Below, piece after piece: positions 7,904 through 18,483 of a stretch of 29,934 bases of DNA. The position numbers and the translations under genes were made by a program. Positions within the stretch are counted from its first letter, which is position 1, and the number at the start of each line of letters is the position of its first letter. The notes under the pieces were generated by a model, which worked only from the letters and a program-made list of their open reading frames with translations, was not told the origin of the DNA and made no database searches. Origin of the DNA: Amoebophrya sp. AT5.2 (Eukaryota; Sar; Dinophyceae; Syndiniales; Amoebophryaceae); assembly GCA_005223375.1 (NCBI GenBank), contig RXOD01004065.1, forward strand, positions 1 to 29,934, given 5' to 3'.

Positions 7904-10092
7904 ATGAATACGGAGTATTTCGCGCGGGATTCATCCCTCGTGGGGGACTCCTCGACGACTCCGGAGGGGTTTCTGGAGGTTCTCCCGGGCAGGCTGTATT
8001 GGGCGCCGGTGAATGCAATTCCGAAGAACACCTCCACGCACCACTTTTTCTCCGTGGACAACGAACTCGTGTATGAACCATTCTTTGCCGATTTCGGGCC
8101 GCTGAACCTCTCCTCGACGTTCCGCTACTGCAAGTTGGTGAAAGCCATCCTTGACGACGCGCAGCTGGCGAGCAAGAAAATCGTGCACTTCTGCGGACAG
8201 TGCCCAAAAAAGAGAGCCAACGCTGCCTACCTCATCGGCGCGTTTCAAGTCATGGTGCTGCGAAGAACAGCGGACGTGGCGCACAAACCGTACACATATA
8301 ACTCATTGTTTCTCGAGCTGTAATAGGGATCTTCTTCGCGGATGTTGTGCATGTGCTTGTGGCCCTCTTGCTCGTGCTCTTCCGATGGGGGACTACGTTT
8401 GTTTAATTCTATAAGTACTTTGGGCAGGTCAAGGTGGAAAATCAATGTAGTCGTTGAATTTATTCGCTTCTGGTTCTGAGCTTCTTGTCGAAGGCCTAGG
8501 GGCTCGGCGCTGGCACATGAACAAATAATTGCCGAAGCACGACGATAATAAATCCGAGCTAGAACTACTAATGACGCAAACCTTCCCTTTCGCAAACTCG
8601 CATAGGTTCAACAATATCCGCCCGCCTTTCCTGCCGTTCCGTGATGCGACTTGCGGAGTCTGCACCTACCAGTGCACAGTTCTGGACTGCCTGAAGGGAC
8701 TCGAGTACGCCATGCGTATAAAGTGGTTTGACCCAAACACTTTCGACGTCGCAGCCTACGAATTCTACGAGAAGGTACTATACTATACGAATCACTTCTA
8801 CTTTCGTAGGTTACAGGCGATCTTGTCCTTCATCGCTTTAATCGTTGTGTATGTACGTCGTCGACTACTTTTATCGGCAAGCCTCACTGGCGACAGCATC
8901 CATCCCAATCCCACTCCCAATCCCAATCACATTCGCATCACCATCACCTCGCAAAGGTCGAGCACGGTGATATGAACTGGGTGATGCCGGATAAGTTTCT
9001 CGCGTTCGCCGGTCCGTCCGCCACCCCGATCGATCCGGACGGCTTTCCCGCCTTCACGCCCGAGGACTACGTGCCGATCTTCAAATCGGGAGGGGTGAGC
9101 CTGGTGGTACGGCTGAATAAGAAGCAGTACGACCGGCGTCGATTCACGGATCACGGCGTGAAGCACGTGGATCTCTACTTCCTGGACGGGAGCTGCCCCA
9201 GCCGGGAAATCATAAACAAATTCCTCTTCGTCGCCGAGAACGAACCCGGGGCGGTGGCCGTGCACTGCAAGGCGGGGCTCGGAAGGACAGGGACCCTGAT
9301 CGGCCTGTACGCACAAAAACACTTCCAGTTCCCAGGAAGAGCGTACATCGGCTGGAACAGAATCTGCCGACCAGGAGCGATTCTAGGTACTTTACCTCGT
9401 ATAAATATGGAAGTTGAAAATCCGTAAGTACTACCAACCATGCTGAGACGAGTGCAGGTGAGACGGCCCTACGAGGAAGTGCCACGGATGTAAAGACTTC
9501 CTTTATGCTTATACGGTTCATCTCGTAGGCGGTGGAATATCTCTACTTTGAACTACTACTCCGCAGGTCCCCAGCAGCAGTTTCTGACGGAGATGCAGAA
9601 TGAGATGATCCAGGCAGGCTTGGCCCAGCGCGCGAACCTGCTGGGGCAGCCGCAGAACCGAGAGGAGATGCAGATCAAGCGAGAACTCGAGGACGCAGAA
9701 CGCCGCGAGGACGTCGGCCAAGGTAAGTAAGTAAGAAGTGCTACAGCTGTACGTTTGGGTAGTTCTTGAGGAATCCGTCGAAGAATAACAATAAAATGTT
9801 GTGTATGACATGTATGTCATGAAGATGCATGTCTCCTGCTCCTGGATCTATTGATTGAGATTGAAAACGGTTCTGGCACCAGTGCGTCGTTCTCTGATGT
9901 CCCAGACCGAGACCCAGACCGAGACCCATAAATCGTTAACCAGGTGACCGGCTAACGGCGGCGAAACGCGACATGTTCGGGATGGTCAAGTTCGGCTTCG
10001 GCGGCAACAACAAGTTTTCCGGTCGCCCGGTGCCGAAACCGCTGCGTGGCATGTTCGGGCCTCAGCCGCCCGCCATGCTTCAAGCGAAGTAA
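7904..10092 (+). CDS. CDC14: CDC14-family dual-specificity protein phosphatase
   Basis: It dephosphorylates Ser/Thr-Pro sites, classically those made by cyclin-dependent kinases; in protists the family is also linked to cilia and basal bodies. Exons are 7904-8289, 8606-8774, 8957-9386, 9567-9722 and 9944-10092, all joined by canonical GT-AG introns (316, 182, 180 and 221 bp) that preserve frame, giving 429 aa. The N-terminal domain shows ELVYEPFFADFGPLNL and KRANAAYLIGA. The catalytic domain shows NWVMPDKFLAFAGP, RLNKKQYDRRRFTD, the general-acid Asp in FLDGS (about residue 262), and the P-loop HCKAGLGRTG with Cys near 289 and Arg near 295. The 27-residue Asp-Cys spacing agrees with what I recall for human CDC14B. 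The C-terminal tail is short and basic/Gly-rich, much shorter than in animals. The ATG at 7904 is the first in frame. Confidence 0.95.
8901..8933 (+). repeat. CCCAAT-type tandem repeat in CDC14 intron 2
   Basis: Hexamer-like units (CCCAAT, with CCCACT variants) are repeated about four times just upstream of the acceptor of intron 8775-8956. It may serve as the pyrimidine-rich tract. Confidence 0.7.
9805..9820 (+). repeat. Inverted repeat in CDC14 intron 4
   Basis: ATGACAT (9805-9811) and ATGTCAT (9814-9820) are perfect inverted copies separated by two bases. The site lies inside intron 9723-9943. Confidence 0.7.
9901..9927 (+). repeat. 12-bp tandem repeat in CDC14 intron 4
   Basis: The unit CCCAGACCGAGA is repeated a little over two times near the acceptor of the same intron. 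It is a simple satellite-like run with no coding role. Confidence 0.8.
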
Positions 10093-12719
10093 GGAAATGC
10101 AATGAGATGGTACCGTCGAGATGGTCGCGGTGAGCGTCTGTGTTCACCCGGCGTCTGGGAAATAAAGCAAAAATAACGAACAGCAATCACAGTTTAGTCA
10201 GTAGGAGCAATTTTCGTTCGATAGACTACCCGTTCCAGAAACATTCATCGCTCTCAACCTATACTTCTTGCACAATAGACTACATTGGTAAAGGATTCAT
10301 GTCCAACAGTAAGGTTCCGCTGTGAGAGATAGAGGCGCTCCTGCTCCAGCTCTACAACATCAGGCAACTTGAGAAGCAGCTAAATTAATATAATCAGGAG
10401 CAGGCTCAAGTCGAGGGCGGCTCGCTTTCCTTTTCTCCGAAGGCGACCGAAGTCATAGAATCGGTTTTGAACCACACAAAGTAAACCCTGTACAATGAAT
10501 CTTTGCATAAACATAGGCATATTTTTTTGAGCGCATTTTCGAAACAAACGCGTTTCGCGGGTGCCATAGGCCAAATCATAGCATTGCCGTGGGATGGATT
10601 GAATTTTGCGTAGAGTCGTCGCAGTATCCTGTGGCTTTAAATCTAGGGGGGGTTATTTTTTAGTCTTAAGATTAAGTCTAAGCTGTTCGTTTCCTCGACA
10701 GTTAGACGTGCGCCTATTCGTTGCAACGCCTAGTACTAGGGACAAATTCGTTGGAACCAAAACCAATATCGAAGTAGGCTATGTGTATGTACAGAAGTAA
10801 GATTGAGCAGAAGAAGTAGCAAAACTCTTTAATCTCTCGTCTACTTGTAGTACCGTTCGCAAAAGAAACCCATTCGTTCCGGTACCAGTGCACGCAACTC
10901 AAGTTCTTTTCTAATACTTACCAAGCCCGATCGATCAGAATCAGTCTTTAATCTTTCGTTTTAGCCATACCCTTTTCCGTGTAAAAAGCATCCCGCCTCG
11001 CAACAAAATCGCCGCCTTGTGGAAGGAATCAATTAAACCCGGTGCGTAAGCGCACTATAACTATTGCCTCGGAGCTGCCTTGCAACCGAAGAAACCAGTC
11101 TGAATCGTGTGTCGAGGACGTCGTACTTGTAATTCCAATGTTTATATGTATCTACTACTGATTCGCCATCGAAATAGCAGTAGGGTAGCGGTAGGTGAAA
11201 GTCGTACTGGAACTGGACAACAACGTAAATCACCGTGGAGGATGCATCGAAAAGCCAAAACGTAACAATACGTCGGCGACCACGATTACAAACAGACTGG
11301 CGTGCTACAAGAGCCAAACTCCGTAGCTACATCTTCGAGGCAAATTCAAACGAACAGCAATGTTCGAGGGGCAGTACAGCGAGCCTTCGAATTCGATATT
11401 GCGGCTGCTTGTCGATGGCAGTAGTTTTCTTCTGCCACCGATAGCGCTCGCGCACCTGATATCGGGGTTCGATTCTAATTTCATCTACAGGGCGTAATTA
11501 GTGAAAAAACGTAAGTAGAATTTCTACTTGTTTTCAAGTCGACTGCAACAGGAGGCTGGTGCGGCCTCCAAGTATAAGTGCGCGTTTTGGCAACTATTGT
11601 TGCGCGGTGATGAAGATGGTATGGAGAAGCCGAGGCGAGGACGGGGTGCCTACTAACTACTCAGAATTCGCTTCTTGGAGCTTAAATTCGGACCACGGCA
11701 TAGAAGAAGTATATGACGTTTGGATCATCGAAGTGCGAGTAGAGGTAAACACGGGGAGCAAGCTCATATGCACACACCATGTCTTCATAAGCACGGCGTA
11801 GGGAACTTGACTATCAGAAGCTCGACCTTCCAACTGTATACCACTCTTGCCCGTAGTCTGGGGACTAAATTCATTGTACACCATTTGATGAATGCAGTAG
11901 CTCTAACTATTTCGCACGCACACGCGACGTCCGTGCCAGCAGGAGCAAAGCTGGCAGCGACTCGAGCTCCTGCTTTCGCGACGCACAGTGTTTGTTTTCG
12001 TTGAGGAACAGTCGTATTTCATCCGTTGTTTTTATCAATCGTGAATGCGCGTGCAAAAAGTCAACCCACGAACCTTCGGTCTGCCTGTGAACTTCTGTAG
12101 CTGGATACTTCTTGCTTCTCTTTCTGGTTCTAGGTCTGTTTCTGTGTCTGTGTTTACCACGACGGTGGTCTCGTGGTGCGATCTTTCTGTGAGGGAACTA
12201 CTGCTGTTTCGGTTTGAAAGGAGTCCATCGGAATTGAGCCCGCGTCCTTCTTCCCCCTCGGTTCAACCTTCATTTCCGTGGCGTGGTTGGGGTTGGTCAC
12301 GCACTACGCTGATGAAGCACGAATTTACTTTTTTCGGTATCACCATGTTTGTATGAAGATTTTCCCGAAGTAGACCTGGAGAAAAACAGAGACAATTGAA
12401 CTCCAATGTGCTTTCTTCAACACCTAGTTTTATGGCAGGACTAGGTAGAGCTAGCACTAGGTAGCGATCGTGATTGTCTTTGTCGGCGTTAGATCAAAAG
12501 CAGTTTTTTAACTTTGAAACTGCATGTGCGTCGAGTTCGCTCGCACAATTGTCTCATTTGCAGCCCGATCACTGGCGAAATCATCAAAGCGTCACCTAGC
12601 ATCGGACGCACTGCTAGCAGTAGTACCGGCACCACAACCATCAGTCATGTAGCTACTGCGCCGGACTCATTTTTCTTGGATCGCGGACTGCCGCAGCGGC
12701 GTCGCGGGCCGCGGTCGGG
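10093..12719. other. Long intergenic region, no supported gene
   Basis: About 2.6 kb of relatively AT-rich DNA separates CDC14 from the glycosyltransferase. Short open frames exist on both strands (up to about 105 codons at 12514-12831), none recognisable. The frame of the downstream gene stays open for some way before its ATG at 12720, so an upstream exon of that gene may lie near the right edge. Short local repeats such as CTAGGTAG near 12440-12465 are present. No tRNA or snRNA could be confirmed. Confidence 0.4.
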
Positions 12720-15700
12720 ATGCACTGTCCTGGTGAGGTGCCGTGCGGTGGGTTGCTTCCGCCGCCCGGGAAGGCTCACCCCATCCTGGATCCTTTCGAC
12801 CGGGAGGGCTCTCAAGTTCTCCTCACTGTGATTCCGTTTATCCTCGGATTTCTTTTGCCGATCTTCCTGACGTGTTGCGTTTCGATCCGCGTGATCGGCT
12901 GCCCCGCGTGCTGCAGGTGCTGCTTCCCGCCGGACGACGATCTCCACGCGCTAGTCGTGACGGTGCAGCCGGGTGATGATGATGCCGAGCTGCACAGTGT
13001 GGACGCAGATGATGCCGATTTCGTCGAGCCACTGCTGGAGTCAGAGTTCGGGCGGGACTCGGGGAAAAACTGTAGCACTAGCAGCCTGAGAAAGCCACTG
13101 GTGGTCACCGGAGAGAAGCGTCAGATGGAGGCACTGGGGAGTCTATTGCAGAGATCCGAAGGACCAGCGGTTGTGGGAACCCCATTCAAAATTGAAACTT
13201 GCCCAGAAGAGAACGACATGCACCTGCCGGCCGCGGAGCCACCAGCCGGGGAACTCCCACGTCAAGATTTCGGAATCGACCTGTTGCAAGCCACGGGCCT
13301 CCCTGCGATCATCCAAGCTCTAGTAGGTGGAGCAGATCCACACGATGAGGATGCGACGCCCATGGGAAAGATCGACGGGGACGGGGAGGATCCGCCGTCC
13401 TCGAAACGACGTGATGAAACTCCGTTCGCGATGGATTTCGGTGTCGCCGGCCACGCTGCTCCGGCCCAGACTGGACCCAGATGGATGTCGCAGGCCCTGG
13501 AACAGGGCCGAAGCCGCATCCGTAAAAGGGCTGGCTGCGAGTGTTGCCTTATGAACTGTGGCGTTTTTTTCGTGCTGGTTGTCTTCCTCCTGTCTGTCGA
13601 GCTGCTGTACTATACGCAAAAGGTGTACGACCCGCACTGGACCTTTGACGACGAAATCAAGGTCGTGATCATTGCCTCCGCGGGCGGGGGAGGCCACATT
13701 GCCGCGGCGGAAAAGCTCTACGAGGATTTAAAATCGGACGTCGGCTGGGCGCCGTGGGGCCGCACCACCCAGAAGGGCGTCGCGATCGACGACAAGAACG
13801 TCGCGACGGAGATCAAGAACCTGCAAGACGCCGAGATTGAGATCATCTACACGATACCGCCGCGTTGCGAGATCGACGAAAATTATTCCTGTGACAAAGC
13901 CTCAATGCTAAGTAGTGGGGGTCTATACCTTCGCCGCGGCAGGGTTTGTCATGGTGGGACCTGCTGCACCCAGTCTTAGCTCCGGCCGGAGCTAGCGGGA
14001 TAGAGGTATCTTCCGACCGCCTGCGACGTGAGTTAGGTACGCGACGTGGATGGCGGCTGGTCCTCCGTGACGGAACGTGCATCGAGCTGCCAGATGCGCA
14101 TGCGGTGTAATACTTTGTTAAATGAGTAGTTGGCAGCGAAGTTGTGGATGTAAAGTGCATTGACGTGTCTCCGTCTCGCGTTCTAGCAGTGCCCCGTAGG
14201 CGTAGCCGTACCGGTAGGTGTAGGGATAGGCACGAACCACTAGGATCAATTTGCTTATCACACTCGCAGCGCGGCCGTTGCTACGGTGGCGCTGTGTCGT
14301 TGTTGGTCGCATGGTCTGCAACGCGGGATCGCCAGGGTGTCCACCACAAAAACTAAAACGCGTAGTCTTCTTAGTACTCTACTACTCGCTCCCCGCATTG
14401 AGTTTTTGGGCGCTGTAAGAAGATGGCAACGAGATCGTGACGAAGAAGTGCCATCGGAGAAGCTGGCTCCAACTGAACTTCATGCTGCTTGCGATGGTGG
14501 AGCTGTTTTCACAGAGGGTGTTGGGGGATCAGGGCTGGACGGGCAGGGACGCGTGGGACGATGCGCAGGCGACAGGAAAGATCGAGGTGCAGGCACAACA
14601 AATCTCCATGCAGAGCTACGCGACCGCAATGTGGGGCTGGGCCTTTCAGCGTGCCATGTACTTTCTTGCAATTTACTATAATTTTTGCTACGTAAGTACA
14701 TTACAACTTTACTTGGTTCATTCTTTCCCTGCTTTTTTCTTTCTGCCGCGGAGGAAGATGGAGCTAGCGGAGTCGACCACTTGAAATTCCCGAAAATGAA
14801 GTGAATCCCCGCACAACTCTAACAGGGAGCGGTACATCGAGAAGCACCCTTCTCTGCGGCTCGTGGTTTCCGTCCAGCCACTGGCCACTCGCCGGATCTA
14901 CAGCGCGATTGAGGACTGGAACCAGGTGCCATCCAGGATGGGCATCCTTTCCGCTGAGCTCTCCGCGCCGCCCACGCAGTGGGATCGGTGTTTCGATCAC
15001 GGAACCGGCGGTTTTCCCCACGGCTTTTTCGACGTGCTGCAGGGCCAGTACATTAGCGGCCACTTGGACGAGCACGAACAGGATAGAAGTCCAGAGGCTC
15101 GTGCCGCGTTGCGGACGAAATTCATGGAGAGGTGCGCTCCAAACCTGAAGCCCGACACCCCCATGAGCCGCTTTTTGACGGCGGATGGCAAGAGCTTGAC
15201 ATTGCCCGTGCCTGGGGTTCAGTTTGTTCTCCAACTAACGGACCCGCCCAGCGCCAATAACTTCTTTTTCATCTCCATTATGGGCAGATGGAGGTGGAGG
15301 TGCACAGTACTTATTTTCCGCGGTGGTGCAGGTGCTCCTCGGGACTCGGCCTTATCTTATGCGCCAACTATGTGGTGATGGTTTCGTCCTGTCGTGATCT
15401 TGTGTCTCGCTTGTATTCGTGTCCTGGTTGATGTACATGCAAGTGGCTCGTGGCCTAAGCTGTCCGCAGCGGTTAGGCGCGGTCTTTAGTCCACCCCTGC
15501 GTGACCCAAGCTGTCCTTTGCTTGTGCTTAGTTTCTGAGGTTGTAGAAGAGAGTAAAAGTACTATGTTAAGTAATTTTTTACTTCTGTTTTCGGGATGTA
15601 GATGTACCTTCCTTGTACTTTCTTCCCCCGCTGCCTATGAGGCAGGCACAGGCCAGTCCCTCGCGGAAAGGGATGGAAGTACGCTCTGCACCCCTGTAAT

Positions 15701-16762
15701 TCGATGAAAGAAACCCTGACACGGAGCTCGCAACGGTACCGCGACTTTTACTACCACGTCGACGTCCCTTTCTCGGGCCGCCCCTATAACTTGCTCACAC
15801 CGCAGGAAAGGCAGGCGATGCCGCCCGATTTTCCAAGCTCTCCCGCCGATCCCTACAATCGTGATTGGACTAGATTACCTGAAGATCTTAAGTTGGAGTT
15901 AGGGAAGGTGCGGAGGGATGCCGCGCGAGCGGAGAATATCAAGGCCTTCGAGGCGTTCGGGTTCCCGGCGACCTTCTCGCGTGCTCATTTTCGCTTCACG
16001 GACGGGACTCTGAAGCCGGCGTTTCAGGACTCGGCATACAGGGCGATGGTGGGAGAGTACGACGATGAGAGGAAGAAGGCAGTGCAGTTGTGGGGCACAC
16101 CAGGACAACAGGGAAAGAGCTTGGAGGAGCAGAAAGTGTTCGCGGGGAAGAGTGTGGGCTCCGGATTTCCGCCTTTGGACGCCGCTGCGTCTGACGGCCT
16201 CCCGATTGGTGAGAACGAAAAGGTCGTTGCGCTCTCCTTCGGCAGCCAGGCCGCGGTCGCCGCCTCCTTGGGCTACTTGCGCTTCTCGATCCGGGAAGCG
16301 AGGGAGCAAGGCGGCAAAACCAGCATTTTCGTTTTCTGTGTGCGAGATGCAGACTTGGTCGAGCAGGTGAAACAGGTGAATTTAGGTAAGGCAGACCCGG
16401 GGAACAAGAACACGAGCATCCGCGTTTTCGCGCTCGGCCTGCAGGGAGCCGACGCAATCGCGGCCCTGTACCAGCGCGCGAACACTCTTATCGTCCGGCC
16501 GGGGGGCGTCACGGCTTTTGAGATCCGCGCCGCGGGGTATGGCGTCCAAAGGCTCATCGCGCATTCCGAGAGAGACCTTTACTTAAGCCCAGACGAGACC
16601 AACAAATTCAATCCGGCTGATTTTTGCGGCTCCTTAAGTGCTGGCGCTAAGGCCGACCTAATAATGAATGATGTCGTCCTCAACATCGAGGACCACCCTA
16701 GGACGAGACATATGTTCCCTTCAAGCCTAGGATTACCTCTGGACGGGACCGATATACGATAA
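12720..16762 (+). CDS. Membrane-anchored GT-B glycosyltransferase (MGDG-synthase/GT28-like)
   Basis: Likely transfers a sugar from a nucleotide donor to a membrane-bound acceptor; donor and acceptor cannot be read. Approximate exons are 12720-13911, 14420-14691, 14830-15293 and 15727-16762, about 987 aa. The N-terminus has a hydrophobic segment (about residues 33-56) followed by a Cys cluster (CPACCRCC), then a long acidic, low-complexity linker. A second hydrophobic segment lies at about 277-298. Next comes VVIIASAGGGGHIAAAEKL, the glycine-rich first strand and loop of MGDG-synthase-type N domains. The last exon has LSFGSQAAVAASLGYLR and then LYQRANTLIVRPGGVTAFE, typical of the GT28 C-terminal donor-binding half. 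The intron 15294-15726 is GT-AG and also flanked by GGAG repeats 433 bp apart. The intron 13912-14419 is the least certain. The real C-terminus may be the exon at 16975-17464. Confidence 0.65.
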
Positions 16763-16974
16763 ATATAAAAAAAATATGTGGAACTTCGACTTTGGTAGAT
16801 CTCCACAACATCTATTGGTGTCGCGGTCGAGGCATACCCAGTGTGCCTGATACGGTCCATCTTTTTCACCTGTTAAAATCCATCCGGGGGCGCTCGTCTC
16901 AACAGACGACGCGCCAGGGCGGGCTCACGCGTAGGATCATAGCTACAACGGCCAGCATTAGTCGGCATCCTGAG

Positions 16975-17464
16975 GCCGCTCACATCGCTGATTGAAAACG
17001 TTGGGGCTATTTGTCTTCTAAACTCCGAGAGACCCGTACCTGTTCGCGTCAACGTTTCTGACGAGGAAGAGTTGCACATGAAGGATACTGCTCTGGTGGG
17101 CAGTCTGTGTGGGAATGACGATTGCATGAGCCGGGACGAGAAGGCCGCTCAGCATGCCTTGATGGAAGCGAAGCGTCCGGGGAACAAGCTGCACAACATT
17201 ACGGAGCGTCGAGCTGGGCAAGGGAGGGTATGCACGACCGGGATGCTGCCGCACGAACTCGGCAATTTCGCCTGGCTGACCGACACGCTGCAAAAGGTGA
17301 CGGTGTGCGATCTGAGGAACTGCTACGACATCGAGAGTACGAAAGGGGACAGGGCATTGATAACGAGTGACGAAGAAAAAAGTTTGTCAACGGGTATTCC
17401 GGTGCCGTGCATCCAACCGTTCTACAACAAGTACAAGATGGACGCGACCGAAATTCAGGACTAG
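16975..17464 (+). CDS. Unassigned coding exon, possible C-terminal exon of the glycosyltransferase
   Basis: The frame is open from just after a TAG at 16940-16942 to the TAG at 17462-17464. It reads like normal protein, for example RPLTSLIENVGAICLLNSE and GMLPHELGNFAWLTDTLQ. There is no convincing ATG at its start, so it is more likely a 3' exon than a gene of its own. An in-frame GT-AG intron 16714-16974 (261 bp) would join it to the glycosyltransferase, replacing the last few residues before the TAA at 16762 and giving about 1,134 aa. I recognise no domain, and the acceptor is not strong. It could also be the end of a separate small gene with an unseen first exon. Confidence 0.45.
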
Positions 17465-17562
17465 GGCCTACACAAACAGACTCAGATCATCGCCGTTGTG
17501 GTACAAGATGGACGCGAGCGAGATTCAGGACTAGGTCTTGCAGTCCTATCATCGCCGTTCTG
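17431..17562 (+). repeat. Tandem duplication spanning a stop codon
   Basis: A 70-bp unit (17431-17500) is followed at once by a diverged copy of about 62 bp (17501-17562). Both contain GTACAAGATGGACGCGA, ATTCAGGACTAGG and ATCATCGCCGTT. The first encodes YKMDATEIQD then stop; the second would encode YKMDASEIQD then stop. Changes in the coding part are one conservative substitution and one silent change. Confidence 0.85.
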
Positions 17563-18483
17563 GAGCGTGAAAAGCCATTTTTACCTGACGGATTTATAGC
17601 CCATCTAGGTGTTTGTAGTACTCGTTCGCTTCGTCCCGATGATGATGCCTGTCGTGAATACTACCCACAGCATAGCAGGAACAAGCGTAGAACATGACTT
17701 TCTTTGTCGAAGCGGCGCCATAGATGTACGTCGGTTTACGTAGTTCATGTTTAATTTAAAGTTAATTTACTTGTCACATGCGCAGGAGTTCCGGCGTTCC
17801 GAGTGCAGTTTTTTTTCCGCTTGCATTGCTGATTTTTTTAACGACTCGCGATGAATTTGTTCTTCGTCGGGAAGCGGAAAAAGTAATCTTCTCTCTGAAG
17901 GAAACCAGACGACAAAAAAACGACTGATTCTCCGATTCGAACCGCAGTGACGCGCGCCCACAGAGGAGGCGGTCTAGGAATCGGTCGTTTCCATACATTG
18001 AAGTAGCCGGCGCGCAAGAAAAAAAGAGCAACGAACCGTTCTGACGGTAGATAGACTGGCTCCCCGTTGTTCCGAACGAAGAGTCAATGCGTTTCCGACG
18101 ACATATGGGCTGTAATAAATGCTTCGCTTGGTCCTCTCGAAAAAATCCTGAAACCTGAGTTCCTGGTGAAGACGGCGAGCAAGAGCGCTACACTGAGTAG
18201 CAGGTCGTGTCTCGCGAGTCCTGGCCCTTCTGGCCTAGCCTCCCGCCAAAAAAAAAAGAGCGCTACACTTGTTCACCACGAAAAATGAAAATGACCACGA
18301 CTTTTATTCTACATGTCTTTTCCAAAAAGCCACTTTTACTTAAATCTTAATTGGAAAGCAGGCAGCAATATTGAATACATGTACATGAACATTAACATTT
18401 TGCAAAGAAAGCGCATATAGCGCCACGTGGTGGCTTTTTCAACTGCTTTTGAGCCTCGTCGAAAATCCACCATAGAGAGAAAC
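17563..18483. other. Intergenic region upstream of the M20 gene
   Basis: About 0.9 kb without a supported gene. Runs of T and A (for example near 17810-17840) and AT-rich patches suggest untranslated and promoter sequence. The frame of the next gene is open from 18427, but its first in-frame ATG is at 18484. No RNA gene was recognised. Confidence 0.5.

Noticed and set aside
10910..10930. ATACTTACC, like the 5' end of U1 snRNA
   Set aside because: The following sequence does not resemble U1, and there is no Sm site at a sensible distance.
11450..11490. GGTTCGATTC resembling a tRNA T-loop
   Set aside because: The flanking bases do not pair to form a T-stem and no acceptor or anticodon arm could be built around it.
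16728..16937. TAGGAT direct repeat as a boundary joining the glycosyltransferase to the downstream exon
   Set aside because: The 204-bp offset is in frame but leads straight into the TAG at 16940.
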